Shown piece by piece: positions 35,176-44,078 of a DNA stretch of 64,000 bases. Within the stretch, counting starts at the first letter, position 1. Each line of letters opens with the position of its first letter. The position numbers were made by a program, and so were the translations under genes. Below the pieces are notes generated by a model, which made no database searches, was not told where the DNA came from, and saw only the letters and a list, made by a program, of their open reading frames with translations. Origin of the DNA: Candidatus Gastranaerophilales bacterium (lineage in GTDB: Bacteria > Cyanobacteriota > Vampirovibrionia > Gastranaerophilales > Gastranaerophilaceae); the NCBI GenBank assembly GCA_944322885.1, contig CALUQH010000031.1:1-64000 (forward strand). Reading direction: 5' to 3'.

Positions 35176-36573
35176 TTATCTTGTTACATAGTTCAAAAGA
35201 GTTCTGACGCCTGCGCCTGTTGCACCTGCGATAAATTCTTTCTGCGGTTTTTCAAGATATGCAGTACCCGCGATATCTATGTGGCACCATTTTGTATCTT
35301 TTACAAATTCCTGTAAAAATACGCCTGCAGCTGATGCACCGCCATAACGTGAACCAGTGTTTTTCATATCAGCAATATCTGATTTCAGGCTGTCTTTGTA
35401 TTCTTTGAACATCGGTAACTGCCAGTATGTTTCACCTGAATCTTTTGCTGTTTTGATTAGTCTTGCAATCATTTCTTCGTCGTTGCCCATAATTCCTGAA
35501 GCAACTGTGCCGAGAGCTACCATGCAGGCACCTGTAAGAGTTGCGATATCAATTACTTCGTCAACTCCGAGCTCGCAGGCATAACATAGTGCATCTGCAA
35601 GAGTTAATCTGCCTTCCGCATCAGTGTTATCTACTTCAATTGTTTTTCCGTTTTTGGCTGTTAAGATATCGCCCGGCTTGTAAGATGAGCCTGAAGGCAT
35701 ATTTTCACAGGCTGCAATTATACCATGAACTTCCATATCAGGTTGTAATTTTGACAACGCCTTCATTACACCTAACACACATGCTGCTCCTGACATATCA
35801 TCTTTCATTGTAAGCATTGATGATGGCGGTTTAATATCAAGTCCGCCTGAATCAAAGCAGATGCCTTTACCTATAAGTGCAATTTTTTTCTTAATATTTT
35901 TGCCTGTATATTTCATGTGAATGAATTTTGGCGGTTGAATGCTTCCCTGACCGACAGCCAGATATGCGCCCATTCCCATTCTTTCGATTTCTTCTTTATC
36001 AAATACTTTTGTTTCAATTCCTTCCAAACCTTTTGCAAGTTCTGCAAGTTTTGAAGGTGTTGCAATTTGTGCCGGAGTATTTGCTAAATCCCTTGTAAAT
36101 TTCATTGCTTCGCCAAAAATAATTCCTTCATTTACATCTTCCTGAGAAAATTTTGCAAATGTAATTTCATCAAGGTGGTGTGCTTTTTCTGATTTGTATT
36201 TGTCGTAAGCATAATCAGCTATCATAGCTCCAATAGCTGCAGATTTACCGTAATCGGCATTTACATCAAAGTCAAAAGCCGCTTTTTTAGCTTTAATCTG
36301 TTGTAATTTTTTTACTGCTTTGGCAACAGCCTCTCTCATTTTATTGTGGTCAAATTCTTCTTTTTTACCAAAGCCGACTACCAGGATTTTATCGGCAGGA
36401 ATTTGTCCGAGAGTATGCAAAAGATAAGTTTGTCCGAATTTGCCTTCAAAACGGTCTTTATCAACTGCATAAGTATTAGCAAGCTCCTGTGAAGTCTTTT
36501 CACCTTCAAATTTATTGATAACCAGAACTTCAACGGGAGTATTTTTAACGTCTTGTGAAACTTTAATTTCCAT
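35176..36573 (-). CDS. pepA: Leucyl aminopeptidase (M17 family)
   Basis: 465 residues. PepA removes N-terminal residues from peptides with two bound metal ions; it acts in cytosolic protein turnover. The C-terminal catalytic domain has LIGKGICFDSGGLDIKP (metal and catalytic Lys), MKDDMSGAACVLG and the M17 signature NTDAEGRLTLADAL, then IDIATLTGACMVALG. AAGGAG lies about 10 nt upstream of the ATG. It stands alone and ends at the shared terminator. Confidence 0.95.
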   Translation of the reverse strand: MEIKVSQDVKNTPVEVLVINKFEGEKTSQELANTYAVDKDRFEGKFGQTYLLHTLGQIPADKILVVGFGKKEEFDHNKMREAVAKAVKKLQQIKAKKAAFDFDVNADYGKSAAIGAMIADYAYDKYKSEKAHHLDEITFAKFSQEDVNEGIIFGEAMKFTRDLANTPAQIATPSKLAELAKGLEGIETKVFDKEEIERMGMGAYLAVGQGSIQPPKFIHMKYTGKNIKKKIALIGKGICFDSGGLDIKPPSSMLTMKDDMSGAACVLGVMKALSKLQPDMEVHGIIAACENMPSGSSYKPGDILTAKNGKTIEVDNTDAEGRLTLADALCYACELGVDEVIDIATLTGACMVALGTVASGIMGNDEEMIARLIKTAKDSGETYWQLPMFKEYKDSLKSDIADMKNTGSRYGGASAAGVFLQEFVKDTKWCHIDIAGTAYLEKPQKEFIAGATGAGVRTLLNYVTR

Positions 36574-36844
36574 AGTGTCTCTCTCCTTTTTACGGTTGCA
36601 AGTATACCACTTTCAACCCCTTTTGTAAATCCGTATTTGATATATGTATCAATTTTTAAATTAATACTATACAAAAATGTATAATCATGGTATCATATTG
36701 ACAGATGTAGTAGGTAAATATTTTTTGGAAATATATGCAATAAAATTAATTTAAATAGTTAAATAGTTTGAAGCTCGATAGGATATATGTATCGGGCATT
36801 GCGTGTATTATTAAAAAATAGAAAAGGATAAGGTATAAAACTTT

Positions 36845-38365
36845 ATGGACTTTTTATTGATTATTGCGGTTATTGCGGTAATAGCATTAATCGCTGTGCT
36901 TTTTGTCCAGCAAAGCAAGATGAAATCTGCGCTTTTATCCGTTGAAAAAGACAAAAAAGCATTGGAAGAAAAAGAAAAACTGCTCCTAAAAGAGGCAAGA
37001 ATCAAAGCAATTGAAGAATTGCAAGAAGACAGAGAAAAACTTAACGAAGAAGAAAGAGAAAGAAGACAGGAACTTACAAGACAGGAACAAAAACTTGCAA
37101 AACGCGAGGATATGCTTGAAGATAAAATTCAGGAATATACTGATAAAGATCTTCAGGTTCAAAGAAAAATAGATGAGCTTCTTGAAAAAGAAGATTATTT
37201 GGCTGAAATTGTTCAAAAACAGACAACAGAACTTGAAAGAATTTCCGGAATGTCTGCTGAGGACGCAAAAAATATGCTTTTAGACCAGCTGAAGCATGAT
37301 CTGGCGCAGGAGCAAATGCAGCTTGTAAGGGAAAATGAAGCGAAAATAAAAGAGATTTCCCTTGAAAAATCAAAAGAAATTCTCTCAACAACTATGCAAA
37401 GATGTATGATAGAACAGGTTGTTGAAACAACAGTATCTGTTGTAGCTCTGCCAAACGATGAGATGAAAGGCCGTATAATCGGACGTGAAGGACGTAATAT
37501 CAGGGCTTTGGAAACATTAACCGGTGTTGATTTGATTATTGATGATACCCCTGAAGCTGTTGTTTTGTCATGTTTTGATCCGGTCAGACGTGAAATAGCA
37601 AAACTAGCACTTGAAAAACTCATTGTGGACGGACGTATTCACCCTGTACGTATTGAAGAAATGGTTGAAAAAGCACAGGAAGAAATCGACAGAAAAATCT
37701 GGGAAGAAGGCGAAAACGCTGCTCTTGAAATGGGCGTTATGGGTTTGAATAAAGAGTTAATAAAAACTCTCGGACGTCTTTATTACAGAACAAGTTACGG
37801 TCAGAATGTATTGAAACATTCTTTGGAAGTCGGTCATATTGCAGGAATGTTGGCTGCGGAAATCGGTGCTAATGAGAAAATTGCAAAACGTGCAGGCCTG
37901 TTGCATGATATCGGAAAAGCCGTTGACCAGACTCAGGAAGGTACGCATATCCAACTGGGTGTTGAACTTGCATCCAGATACGGAGAAAGTCCTGAGGTTA
38001 TCCATGCAATTGAGGCTCATCATGATGATGTTGTTGCAAATACAATTGAAGCAGTGCTTGTAAAAGTTGCGGATGCAATATCGGCTGGCAGACCTGGTGC
38101 AAGACGTGACACTCTTGAAATTTACATCAAACGTCTGCAAAAAATTGAAGAAATTGTAAACAGTTACGAAGGAATAAAACAATCTTTTGCGGTTCAGGCA
38201 GGACGTGAGGTTAGAATTATCGTTGAAGCCGAAAAATTTGATGATTTGGCCTCTCAAAAGCTTGCAAGAGATGTTGCAAAACGTATAGAAGATGAACTTG
38301 ATTATCCGGGGCAGATTAGAGTGACGGTGGTTAGAGAGTTCAGGACAACGGAAATCGCAAAATAG
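36845..38365 (+). CDS. rny: Ribonuclease Y
   Basis: RNase Y is a membrane-bound endoribonuclease that starts mRNA decay. The 506 residues show an N-terminal membrane helix ([21 protein letters not shown]), a long coiled coil to ~190, a KH domain with [15 protein letters not shown], and an HD domain with [10 protein letters not shown] and [18 protein letters not shown] lies upstream of the ATG. It is followed by the ymdB-like and PHP genes, an arrangement also known from Firmicutes. Confidence 0.96.
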   Translation: MDFLLIIAVIAVIALIAVLFVQQSKMKSALLSVEKDKKALEEKEKLLLKEARIKAIEELQEDREKLNEEERERRQELTRQEQKLAKREDMLEDKIQEYTDKDLQVQRKIDELLEKEDYLAEIVQKQTTELERISGMSAEDAKNMLLDQLKHDLAQEQMQLVRENEAKIKEISLEKSKEILSTTMQRCMIEQVVETTVSVVALPNDEMKGRIIGREGRNIRALETLTGVDLIIDDTPEAVVLSCFDPVRREIAKLALEKLIVDGRIHPVRIEEMVEKAQEEIDRKIWEEGENAALEMGVMGLNKELIKTLGRLYYRTSYGQNVLKHSLEVGHIAGMLAAEIGANEKIAKRAGLLHDIGKAVDQTQEGTHIQLGVELASRYGESPEVIHAIEAHHDDVVANTIEAVLVKVADAISAGRPGARRDTLEIYIKRLQKIEEIVNSYEGIKQSFAVQAGREVRIIVEAEKFDDLASQKLARDVAKRIEDELDYPGQIRVTVVREFRTTEIAK

Positions 38366-38370
38366 GTGAG

Positions 38371-38431
38371 AAAGTGAACAGTGAAGCGTGAAGTAGATTT
38401 TCTTCACTCTTCACATTTCACTCTTCACTTT
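38371..38431. repeat. Imperfect inverted repeat built of GTGAA units
   Basis: The left arm AAAGTGAACAGTGAAGCGTG matches the reverse complement of the right arm (AAAGTGAAGAGTGAAATGTG) with few changes, around an ATTTT loop. Each arm repeats GTGAA three or four times. The hairpin fills the gap between rny and the next gene and ends 11 nt before the start codon, so it could affect readthrough or ribosome access. Confidence 0.65.
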
Positions 38432-38441
38432 AGAGGTGCAA

Positions 38442-39269
38442 ATGACAGGTGATGAACAAAATATAAAAATTTTATTTTTCGGAGATATGGTCGGTAAACC
38501 CGGCAGATATGTTTTACGTGATTACTTAGCGGAACATAAAGAAAAATATGATTTTGTAATTGCTAATGTAGAAAATGCATCTCATGGTTTTGGTTTAACT
38601 GAAAAAAATTATAATGAAATCTCTGAATATGGTGTTGATTGCATGACTTCTGGCAACCATATATGGGACAAAAAAGAGATTTTAAACTACATCGATAAGG
38701 CTGATAAATTAGTCAGACCTTTTAATTATCCTTTGAATACTCCCGGATTCGGAAGCCGTATTTTTGAGCTTGCTAATGGTGTAAAAATTGCTGTAATAAA
38801 TCTTTTGGGCAGAGTGTTTATGTCCCCTGTTGATTCCCAATGGGGCAAAGCTGTTGATGAAATAAAACATTTAAAAGAAATAACCCCGATTGTAATAGTT
38901 GATTTACACGCGGAAGCTACTGCAGAAAAAATATGTTTTGGACGTTTTTGTTCAGAGCTCGGTGTAAGTGCGTTTTTCGGGACACATACTCATGTCCAAA
39001 CAGCAGATGAAAGAATTATAAATGGTATGGGGTATATTACGGATGCCGGTTTTTGCGGGATATATGACAGTATAATCGGGATGGATTATAAGACTTCTCT
39101 TAACCGCTTCATAACCTGTATTCCGGAACGTTATGATGTAGCAGACGGTAATGTCGTCCAACTTAATGCTGTTGAGGTTGAAATAAACCCGATAAGCGGA
39201 CATACTGTTGCTATAAAAAGAGTTTTTTTGTTATCAGATAAAGAAAAGGACGCGGACAATGAAAAGTGA
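38442..39269 (+). CDS. YmdB-family metallophosphoesterase
   Basis: 275 residues with the family's metal ligands: ILFFGDMVGKPGR near 9, IANVENASHGFG, TSGNHIWDKKEI, VDLHAEATAEK and FGTHTHVQTADE. YmdB relatives hydrolyse 2',3'-cyclic nucleotides, and often neighbour rny, hinting at a joint role in RNA decay signalling. The start at 38442 has AGAGG about 6 nt upstream. The last 11 nt overlap the PHP gene, so translation is coupled. Confidence 0.9.
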   Translation: MTGDEQNIKILFFGDMVGKPGRYVLRDYLAEHKEKYDFVIANVENASHGFGLTEKNYNEISEYGVDCMTSGNHIWDKKEILNYIDKADKLVRPFNYPLNTPGFGSRIFELANGVKIAVINLLGRVFMSPVDSQWGKAVDEIKHLKEITPIVIVDLHAEATAEKICFGRFCSELGVSAFFGTHTHVQTADERIINGMGYITDAGFCGIYDSIIGMDYKTSLNRFITCIPERYDVADGNVVQLNAVEVEINPISGHTVAIKRVFLLSDKEKDADNEK

Positions 39270-40113
39270 TTTACACATCCATACTCTGTATTCGGACGGT
39301 GTTTTTTCTCCCGAAAAAATTGTCGATACGGCAATAGATGTCGGTCTGCAGGTAATTGCTCTTACGGATCACGACAATGTTTTGTCATATCCGGTTGCAA
39401 AAGATTACCTGAGAAAGACTAACAGAGATGATAAACTGGAAATTATTCAAGGGATAGAGGTCAATACCCTCTATAAAAATTACGAAGTTCATATTTTAGG
39501 ATATTTTATGGACGTTAATAACAGTGATTTCCAAAATATGCTAAAAATTCAACAGCAGGCTCGTGTAAAACAAACTAAAGAAATAATAAATCTTCTGTCA
39601 AAAAAGGAAGGAATAAAGATTAAGTTTGAAGATATAAAAAAACAGGTTGCTCAAGGCGGTAGTATAGGCCGTCCTCATATTGCAAAAGCAATTACAAATG
39701 CAGGCGGAACTTCAAGTGTTATTGAGGCTTATTCAAAATACATCCATGATGATTCACCTGTTTATGTTCAAAGAAAAACTGTTTCGCCTCAGGATGCGGT
39801 TGAGATTATTTATGATGCCGGGGGAATACCTGTTATTGCACATCCTCATGATATTGATATTGCTGAAGATTTAATCAAGGAATTGATGCAATACGGACTG
39901 CGCGGAATAGAGGCCTATCACAGAAAGCATTCTCCTGCATGTGTTGAATATTTTTCTTCAATGGCCGAGGAATTAGGACTTATTGTAACGGGCGGTTCTG
40001 ATTTTCATGCCCCCAATATTATGAACGGACAAATTATTCTAGGTAAGAATTTTGTTCCGGAATGGGTTTATGACAAGCTTGTTGAAGAAAAAAAACGTAT
40101 AGATTTGGCTTGA
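39259..40113 (+). CDS. PHP-domain phosphoesterase
   Basis: 284 residues with the four PHP motifs: DLHIHTLYSDG near 4-14, LTDHDNV near 35, a central GIEVNTLYKNYEVHILGY and IAHPHDI near 193, then the late GGSDFHAPN. These residues bind a trinuclear metal centre. The layout fits the YciV/RNase AM type, which removes phosphates from 3',5'-nucleoside bisphosphates or trims RNA 5' ends. Position after rny and the YmdB-like gene supports a role in RNA or nucleotide turnover. Confidence 0.88.
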   Translation: MKSDLHIHTLYSDGVFSPEKIVDTAIDVGLQVIALTDHDNVLSYPVAKDYLRKTNRDDKLEIIQGIEVNTLYKNYEVHILGYFMDVNNSDFQNMLKIQQQARVKQTKEIINLLSKKEGIKIKFEDIKKQVAQGGSIGRPHIAKAITNAGGTSSVIEAYSKYIHDDSPVYVQRKTVSPQDAVEIIYDAGGIPVIAHPHDIDIAEDLIKELMQYGLRGIEAYHRKHSPACVEYFSSMAEELGLIVTGGSDFHAPNIMNGQIILGKNFVPEWVYDKLVEEKKRIDLA

Positions 40114-40119
40114 GGTTTT

Positions 40120-40758
40120 ATGGCTCGGAAGAAACGTTTTTGGAAACTTGAATATTCTATTGCATTATTTGTAATGCTTGGGGTTCTTTTGCTTATAATG
40201 CCTGTTTCGATAGAAAGCACCCGTCAGGCAAATTTTATTTCCAAATGGAATGAAAAATTAAATCGTGTTGAATATATGTTTACAGTAATAAATGCTCATA
40301 TAACTGATGATATGCTGAAAAGCATGAAGAAAGCTAAAACTCCCTCAGAGCGTGAAAATTTATTGCTTGCGATAATCAAACCATATATGCGTATAAAAAG
40401 TTTACCTATAAGGCATTATAAACCGCGTTATATGAATGGTGTAAGGGTATATAAAGGGCAGAGATATTATTTTGAAGATTTTTATTTTGCGGAAAATAAT
40501 ACAATTGTCGGAATAAAAGATATTAAGAATGAAAAATCTGATGATGTTTTGTTCATTATGATGTTTGATATGAATGGTATTTTGCCGCCGAACAGATGGG
40601 GAAAAGATATTTTTGGTGTGAATATTTATGACGGAGGTAAGATTGAACCTTTCGGTTTTGATGAAAGTATGGATGAGTTGAAAAAGGATTGTTCTGAAAC
40701 CGGTACGGGGGTAAGCTGTTCTTATTATTATAAAATCGGCGGGGGGTTTGATGACTGA
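40120..40758 (+). CDS. Membrane-anchored protein with a pilin-like C-terminal module
   Basis: 212 residues: one N-terminal transmembrane helix (~13-30, SIALFVMLGVLLLIMPVSI) and an extracytoplasmic part. Near 150-180 it reads MFDMNGILPPNRWGKDIFGVNIY, which follows the DxNGxKxPNxxGxDxF block of the pilin-like proteins at 51490, 55468 and 59944, and later a Cys pair (KKDCSETGTGVSCSYY). The prepilin FTLxEVLITLG motif is missing. It lies 6 nt after the PHP gene and overlaps the LOG gene by 8 nt. The function is unknown. Confidence 0.7.
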   Translation: MARKKRFWKLEYSIALFVMLGVLLLIMPVSIESTRQANFISKWNEKLNRVEYMFTVINAHITDDMLKSMKKAKTPSERENLLLAIIKPYMRIKSLPIRHYKPRYMNGVRVYKGQRYYFEDFYFAENNTIVGIKDIKNEKSDDVLFIMMFDMNGILPPNRWGKDIFGVNIYDGGKIEPFGFDESMDELKKDCSETGTGVSCSYYYKIGGGFDD

Positions 40759-41344
40759 TATCAAACGTGTATGTGTTTTCGCATCTTCCTGCAATTTTTT
40801 GGATGAACCGTATTACAAAGCAGCTTCTGAATTTGGGGATTTGCTCGGTAAAGCCGGATTTGATATGGTGTACGGTGGAAGTTCATTAGGTTTGATGTGG
40901 GCGTGCGCTGAAAAAGTAAAAGAAAACGGTTCTCAAATAATCGGGGTTATGCCTGAAAAATTACATAATATGGGAGTTTTTACTGATGAATGTGTGGAAC
41001 TTTTTGTCACGCCTTGTATGAGAAGCAGGAAAGCAAAAATGGATGAACTATCAGACGCTGTTGTTGCGTTGCCCGGCGGTTTTGGGACTTTAGAAGAACT
41101 TTCAGAAATGATTGTTCAAAAACAATTGGGATATAATAACAAACCTATAGTGCTCTTGAATACAAACGGATTTTATGACAAATTGGTTGAGTTTTTTGAT
41201 GAAATTATATCTCAAAAGTTCGCCGGAGAAGCTTCAGGAAAACTCTATTATATAGCGCAAACTCCGGTTGACGCAATAGAATATTTGAAAAATTATATAC
41301 CCGAAAATATAGCGGTAACAAAAGAACATATTTATAAGAGATAA
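40751..41344 (+). CDS. LOG-family nucleotide phosphoribohydrolase
   Basis: 197 residues of the Lonely Guy / YvdD type. The family's two motifs are seen: CMRSRKAKMDE (89-99) and PGGFGTLEE (108-116); a GGSSLGLM nucleotide-binding stretch is near 42. Such enzymes release a base from a nucleoside monophosphate, in plants activating cytokinins and in bacteria perhaps salvaging nucleotides. The adenine product would suit the nearby apt gene, though that is transcribed from the other strand. A TTG one codon upstream is an unlikely alternative start. Confidence 0.88.
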   Translation: MTDIKRVCVFASSCNFLDEPYYKAASEFGDLLGKAGFDMVYGGSSLGLMWACAEKVKENGSQIIGVMPEKLHNMGVFTDECVELFVTPCMRSRKAKMDELSDAVVALPGGFGTLEELSEMIVQKQLGYNNKPIVLLNTNGFYDKLVEFFDEIISQKFAGEASGKLYYIAQTPVDAIEYLKNYIPENIAVTKEHIYKR

Positions 41345-41373
41345 AAAAAATCAGGCATTATGCCTGATTTTTT
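41345..41373. terminator. Bidirectional terminator between LOG and apt
   Basis: A perfect stem AAAAAATCAGGCA / TGCCTGATTTTTT with a 3-nt loop; A- and T-runs serve both directions. It overlaps the apt stop codon by two bases. Confidence 0.9.
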
Positions 41374-41905
41374 AGTATTTTAACATTGAAACAGTTCGTG
41401 GAGAATCTGTTAATTTTTCCCGCCCGTTTAAGTCGGTTAATTCTATTAAAAATGCTATTCCCACAAGATTTGCTCCTGTTTTTTTGATGAGTTTACAGGC
41501 TGCTTCCGCTGTTCCTCCGGTCGCAAGAAGATCATCTACTATTAAAACATTTGCCCCCTGCGGAAATGCGTCTTTATGAACTTCAATTTTATCTGTGCCG
41601 TATTCAAGTGAATATTCTTGAGAATAGGTTTCTGCAGGGAGTTTATTCGGCTTCCTAATGGGGACAAAACCTGCATTTAATTTATAGGCCATCGGCATAC
41701 CGAAAATAAATCCTCGGCTTTCAATACCCGCGATATAATCTATTTTTACATCCTTAAATTGCTCACAAAGGTAGTCTATCATAACCCGTAATGTTTCAGG
41801 ATCTTTCAGCGCTGTTGTAATATCTCTGAATATAATTCCAGGTTTTGGGAAATCTTTTACATCCCTGATTTTATTTTTTACATCAATAAGTGTTTCAGTT
41901 GTCAT
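41372..41905 (-). CDS. apt: Adenine phosphoribosyltransferase
   Basis: Apt salvages adenine to AMP using PRPP. 177 residues, normal length, with GIIFRDITTAL near 24, AGIESRGFIFG near 59, RKPNKLP and the PRPP loop VLIVDDLLATGGTAEA (120-135). AAGGAG lies 7 nt before the ATG. The preceding glycosyltransferase gene overlaps its start by 11 nt, so they form one transcript. Confidence 0.96.
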   Translation of the reverse strand: MTTETLIDVKNKIRDVKDFPKPGIIFRDITTALKDPETLRVMIDYLCEQFKDVKIDYIAGIESRGFIFGMPMAYKLNAGFVPIRKPNKLPAETYSQEYSLEYGTDKIEVHKDAFPQGANVLIVDDLLATGGTAEAACKLIKKTGANLVGIAFLIELTDLNGREKLTDSPRTVSMLKY

Positions 41906-43382
41906 TATTTTTCTCCTTTTCGGCTTCATTATTCGTCTTAGTGTAATTAGCTACTGAGGCTAAAGTTTCTGTTTTTTCGGCCAGAATTTGTTTTAACTTT
42001 TCTGTATATTTTTCAGTGTATTCTTTTGTATATTGTTTTGTTTTTTCTAATTCTTTTTTTATGAAAGCTTTTATACTGGCTTCTTCTTCCATAACAAGGC
42101 CGTGTGCGGTTTTACCCCAGTTCATATCTTTTTTCATAAATAGGATTTTGAAACATATATATAGTACAAGCGGAAACCATATTATAAATAGATAAACAGA
42201 TGTTTCAAGAGCCTCAAAAGTTGCATCTAATCTCGGCATATAATCATAACGTCTGAGAGCGTATCTTGCTGCGAAGAAAAAGCCAAATCCAATTATACAT
42301 CCAATAAAAATTGAGGAATAAAGCATATGCGGCGGTGCCTGTTTTGCAAGTACTTTAAAAACTCTTATGAGTATTTCCATTAAAAACCAGCCCGGCATAA
42401 TAAACTGCGTTATATATGCTGTCATATCAAGGCTGGCACGCAAAGACATATCTTTAGAAAATAATACATCTCCGGCATATTCAAGGTATCTTCTGATAGT
42501 ACCTTCCAGCCATCTTCTTCTCTGTCTGTAAAGCGGTCTTATATATATAATTCCTTCTTCATATACAATAGCATCGGGACAAAATCTTATATCCCAGCCT
42601 TTTATATGAAGTCTTGTAGACATATCAAGATCATCTACGATTGTATAGTTATTCCATCCGCCGATATCATCTATTGCCTGACGTTTTATAAGTTCTCCGT
42701 TTCCTCGAAGTTCAACAGCCCCTTTTATAGAATCACGTCCGACCTGAAAATGTGTATCCATTGTATATTCATTATTCTGGCATCTTGTTAACAGATTCTG
42801 ATTTTTATTTCGTATAACTTTTCTTGCCTGAACAGCTCCCACATCTTTCGGTTCAAGATGCGGAATAAGTTTTGAAAGAAAATCCGGCTCTACCGTAGCA
42901 TCCGCGTCAAATACAAGAATTGCTTCTCCTTTGGCAATTTTATATGCGTCATTTAGAACTGCAGATTTACCCGGGAATGCATCTTTATCCCTTATTAAAG
43001 CTTTTACTTTATCATATTTTTTTTCTAAATTTTTTATAACGGAGGCTGTATTGTCAGAGCTTCTGTCATCAATTACGATAATTTCAAAATTCCCGTAATC
43101 CATGTTCAAAATATTTTCGACAGTTTTAGCTATAACAGTTTCCTCGTTATGTGCGGGTATGAGCACAGATACAAAAGGTTTGTAATCAGGATTTATTATC
43201 TGCGGATATTTTTGAAGTTTTCTTTTTTGTAATTTGTAAGAAAGGTTCAGGAAAAGTGCATAAATAAACATAAATGTGCATAAAAGTGCAAGCCCCCAAA
43301 CCGTATTAAAATAACTTTGAAAGATGTAAATAAAAATTCCGAGCCCAAAGACTATCGTAAATAATATAACTCTTTCTTTCAT
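41895..43382 (-). CDS. Membrane glycosyltransferase, GT2 (BcsA/NodC-like)
   Basis: 495 residues: two N-terminal membrane helices (~7-50), a GT2 catalytic domain with SVLIPAHNEETVI, the FDADATVEPDFL metal site, VDDLDMS and the processive-enzyme motif QRRRWLEG near 285, then C-terminal membrane helices and a charged tail. Such enzymes make and export beta-linked polysaccharide. No BcsB-like partner is nearby. Its product, cellulose, poly-GlcNAc or other, cannot be told. It overlaps apt by 11 nt. Confidence 0.88.
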   Translation of the reverse strand: MKERVILFTIVFGLGIFIYIFQSYFNTVWGLALLCTFMFIYALFLNLSYKLQKRKLQKYPQIINPDYKPFVSVLIPAHNEETVIAKTVENILNMDYGNFEIIVIDDRSSDNTASVIKNLEKKYDKVKALIRDKDAFPGKSAVLNDAYKIAKGEAILVFDADATVEPDFLSKLIPHLEPKDVGAVQARKVIRNKNQNLLTRCQNNEYTMDTHFQVGRDSIKGAVELRGNGELIKRQAIDDIGGWNNYTIVDDLDMSTRLHIKGWDIRFCPDAIVYEEGIIYIRPLYRQRRRWLEGTIRRYLEYAGDVLFSKDMSLRASLDMTAYITQFIMPGWFLMEILIRVFKVLAKQAPPHMLYSSIFIGCIIGFGFFFAARYALRRYDYMPRLDATFEALETSVYLFIIWFPLVLYICFKILFMKKDMNWGKTAHGLVMEEEASIKAFIKKELEKTKQYTKEYTEKYTEKLKQILAEKTETLASVANYTKTNNEAEKEKNNDN

Positions 43383-43539
43383 CTGTGAAATACCTTTTTT
43401 GTACTCCCGTAATTCCTACAATATTATATCAAAAACTAAATTTAAGTGTTTAAATTTCATATATTTCATTACTTTTTGTAAAAAATTCATCTGTTTATAT
43501 GTTTTTCGCCCATAAATTTGTAAAAAATCGTTAAAATGC

Positions 43540-43567
43540 TTGCGTTATAAAAAAATTCGGCTATAAT
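43540..43567 (+). promoter_or_regulatory. Promoter of the HU gene
   Basis: TTGCGT (43540-43545), a 16-nt spacer and TATAAT (43562-43567), about 33 nt before the HU start codon. A good sigma-70 match in front of a gene expected to be strongly expressed. Confidence 0.65.
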
Positions 43568-43599
43568 GATTTATGTACAAAGAAGAAGGAGTTTTTATT

Positions 43600-43878
43600 A
43601 TGAACAAAGAAGAATTAGTACAAGAAATTGCAAAAAAATCAAGTGTAACTCAAAAAGAAGCTTCAGAAGTATTGAGTGCTTTAATTGAAACTATCCAAAA
43701 AACAGTTTCTAAAGGCAAAAAAGTTACTTTAGTCGGCTTCGGTACATTTGAATCAAGAAAAAGAGCTGCAAGAATCGGCAGAAATCCTCAAACTGGCAAG
43801 GAATTAAAAATCCCTGCAACTACAGTTCCTGCATTTTCTGCTGGTAAAAAATTCAAAGAAGCTGTTAACAAAAAATAA
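43600..43878 (+). CDS. hup: HU-family DNA-binding protein
   Basis: 92 residues, the standard HU length. It shows the dimer helices (MNKEELVQEIAKKSSVTQKE) and the DNA-binding arm signature GFGTFESRKRAARIGRNPQT. HU compacts and bends DNA. The start has AAGGAG 8 nt upstream; a longer frame from 43573 is not needed. A strong terminator follows. Confidence 0.96.
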   Translation: MNKEELVQEIAKKSSVTQKEASEVLSALIETIQKTVSKGKKVTLVGFGTFESRKRAARIGRNPQTGKELKIPATTVPAFSAGKKFKEAVNKK

Positions 43879-43902
43879 GCAATTTTTTGAATTAAAAATT
43901 TT

Positions 43903-43936
43903 AAAGACACTCTTTATAGAGTGTCTTTTTTTATTT
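43903..43936 (+). terminator. Terminator of the HU gene
   Basis: A 10-bp stem AAAGACACTC / GAGTGTCTTT with loop TTTATA, followed by a T-rich tract. Confidence 0.9.
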
Positions 43937-43982
43937 TTTATGTTACATTAAATGTGTAGTTTATGAAAAAAAGGTATATAAC

Positions 43983-44078
43983 ATGCGAATAATTATAAAT
44001 TTTAATAACTTCGGGGGGGGGGCATATAACAGCTTAGGACAAGGTATTTACAGTGTATTTGGAGGCAAAAATGCCTAA
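43983..44078 (+). CDS. 31-residue leader peptide containing a G10 tract, overlapping the glycosyltransferase start
   Basis: The frame ATG CGA ATA ... reads MRIIINFNNFGGGAYNSLGQ and ends at TAA (44076-44078), overlapping the glycosyltransferase ATG at 44071 by 8 nt. With ten G the frame stays open across the downstream Shine-Dalgarno. With nine or eleven G it would stop shortly after the tract. AAAGG lies about 8 nt before its ATG. It could act by translational coupling. Its reality as a peptide is inferred only. Confidence 0.45.
   Translation: MRIIINFNNFGGGAYNSLGQGIYSVFGGKNA
44013..44022 (+). repeat. G10 homopolymer upstream of a glycosyltransferase
   Basis: Ten consecutive G in an otherwise AT-rich gap, preceded by TTC and followed by CA, the same local context (TTCG10C) as the two pilin-leader tracts read on this strand. 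Confidence 0.85.

Noticed and set aside
35107..35316. Plus-strand frame after the gene at 34672
   Set aside because: It reads through a strong terminator hairpin and antisense to the pepA 3' end.
44053..44070. GTG start giving a six-residue longer glycosyltransferase
   Set aside because: The ATG at 44071 has GGAGG at the proper distance; the GTG has none, and the GT2 fold begins right after the ATG.
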